Below, piece by piece: positions 15,785-16,181 of a stretch of 16,181 nucleotides of DNA. The notes under the pieces were generated by a model. It searched no databases and was not told the DNA's origin. It saw nothing but the letters and a program-made list of their open reading frames with translations. Location: positions 1 through 16,181 of the forward strand of contig JAFXWT010000364.1 in the NCBI GenBank assembly GCA_017542695.1, given 5' to 3'. Each line of letters opens with the position of its first letter. Positions within the stretch are counted from its first letter, which is position 1. This DNA comes from Clostridia bacterium. GTDB lineage: Bacteria > Bacillota_A > Clostridia > Oscillospirales > CAG-272. A program made the translations under genes and the position numbers.

Positions 15785-15813
15785 ATTATACACGTTCCGA
15801 TGCTAAAAATCAA
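15785..15813 (-). promoter_or_regulatory. Sigma-A-type promoter for the acylation cassette
   Basis: On the minus strand TTGATT (-35, plus coordinates 15808-15813), a 17-base spacer, then a perfect TATAAT (15785-15790). It reads into the lipoprotein gene starting at 15734. Confidence 0.82.
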
Positions 15814-15840
15814 TCGTCACTTTGACAAAAAGTGATGATT
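15812..15840. promoter_or_regulatory. Interrupted palindrome overlapping the -35 (possible operator)
   Basis: AATCGTCACTTT and AAAGTGATGATT are 12-base inverted repeats with one mismatch, separated by GACAA. The left arm overlaps the -35 of the cassette promoter and the rest lies upstream of it, a position where a dimeric regulator could bind. There is no T-run, so a terminator is unlikely. Confidence 0.45.
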
Positions 15841-15939
15841 TCCGTTTGTGAAATGTTGATATAAATCGGCGACGAGTCGTATTATCGCGCCATAGTGACG
15901 CGGCGCTATACTTTTTTTGCGTTTATTATTTTCTTTCAC

Positions 15940-15968
15940 TTGATTTTGTTGCCCTTATATGATAGAAT
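15940..15968 (+). promoter_or_regulatory. Sigma-A-type promoter for the gene at 16000
   Basis: TTGATT (15940-15945), a 17-base spacer, then TAGAAT (15963-15968), placing the start about 25 bases ahead of ATG 16000. Confidence 0.72.
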
Positions 15969-15999
15969 TAAAATATAAACTATAACAGTGGAAAAAGCA

Positions 16000-16181
16000 A
16001 TGAGAGAATATTTTTGCGGACGCTATTTCAAATGTCAGTCAAAGGATAAGACGATAGCAGTCATTCACGCATATCATCGAGCGGGCGGCAAAACGACGTG
16101 CTCGATACAGATAATAACGGACAGCGGCGCGTGGAATGCCGTATTTCCCTACGCCGTTTATACCGAGGATAAGAAAAACGG
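16000..16181 (+). CDS. Tocopherol-cyclase-like family protein, N-terminal fragment (3' end outside window)
   Basis: Only the first 60 codons are visible. The sequence RYFKCQSKDKTIAVIHAYHR, then SIQIITDSGAWNAVFPY, resembles the N-terminal part of bacterial proteins annotated as tocopherol-cyclase-like, which share the pattern G-x-Y-K-x-Q ... AVIPA ... S-x-Q-I-I-T. The role of these bacterial homologues is unknown. ATG 16000 is preceded by GGAAAAA; an in-frame GTG at 15988 is a possible alternative start. A promoter lies directly upstream, and the gene diverges from the acylation cassette. The assignment rests on pattern recall from a short fragment. Confidence 0.55.
   Translation, partial: MREYFCGRYFKCQSKDKTIAVIHAYHRAGGKTTCSIQIITDSGAWNAVFPYAVYTEDKKN

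Larger units (their letters stand above)
15735..15999. other. Divergent intergenic region
   Basis: This 265-base gap holds the minus-strand promoter of the acylation cassette, an interrupted palindrome over its -35, and the plus-strand promoter of the gene at 16000. A weak hairpin (ATAGTG / CGCTAT, 15892-15909, one G-U pair) is followed by seven Ts at 15912-15918 and looks terminator-like, but no gene upstream needs it. No further coding sequence is supported. Confidence 0.6.

Noticed and set aside
15892..15918. Hairpin plus T-run as a terminator or small RNA end
   Set aside because: The stem is only six pairs with one G-U, and no plus-strand promoter or gene upstream would need it.
1..16181. 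Mobile elements, CRISPR arrays, prophage or toxin-antitoxin genes
   Set aside because: No transposase, integrase, terminal repeats or regularly spaced repeats were found on either strand.

Overview
The window looks like a piece of a Firmicutes (Clostridia-type, probably gut-associated) chromosome. The evidence is a threonine T-box riboswitch in front of thrS, sigma-A-type promoters, short rho-independent terminators, a Gram-positive-style lipobox, BspA-type leucine-rich repeats, and an S4-domain YlmH gene. Genes are tightly packed and often overlap by 1-8 bases. I cannot name the genus. No rRNA, tRNA, CRISPR array, insertion sequence or phage gene is visible.

Layout. (1) 1-5254, plus strand: a housekeeping operon made of the 3' end of metG, tatD, ylmH, an rlmA-family 23S rRNA methyltransferase, an ACT-domain/UPF0210 pair, and a membrane-anchored peptidoglycan amidase. 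It ends at a hairpin shared with the converging operon. (2) 5267-7710, minus strand: an aldose epimerase of the LacX type, a GT4 glycosyltransferase and dUTPase, read from a clear promoter near 7741-7769. (3) 7803-10106, plus strand: promoter, threonine T-box leader with specifier ACC, thrS, and a strong terminator. A NUDIX hydrolase (10120-10575) with its own terminator follows. (4) 10613-15734, minus strand: a four-gene cassette, in order of transcription a large lipoprotein, a small three-helix membrane protein, an MBOAT O-acyltransferase, and a membrane-anchored SGNH protein. (5) From 16000, plus strand: the start of a divergent gene that resembles the tocopherol-cyclase-like family and runs off the window.

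The most interesting region is the fourth. MBOAT plus an SGNH protein is the known recipe for O-acylating an extracytoplasmic polysaccharide or cell-wall polymer. Here the MBOAT is flanked by two SGNH-like proteins that appear to be paralogues, and each is fused to a BspA-like leucine-rich-repeat module. The order is swapped: LRR then SGNH in the lipoprotein, SGNH then LRR in the membrane protein. The membrane protein keeps a plausible Ser63/Asp289/His293 triad. In my alignment the lipoprotein has Gly388 and Asn612 at the Ser and Asp positions and keeps only His616. I infer a catalytic/non-catalytic pair around one acyltransferase. No dltA/dltC is present, so this is not a standard D-alanylation operon.

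Two operator-like palindromes sit on promoters: one at the thrS -10/start region, and one overlapping the -35 of the acylation cassette.
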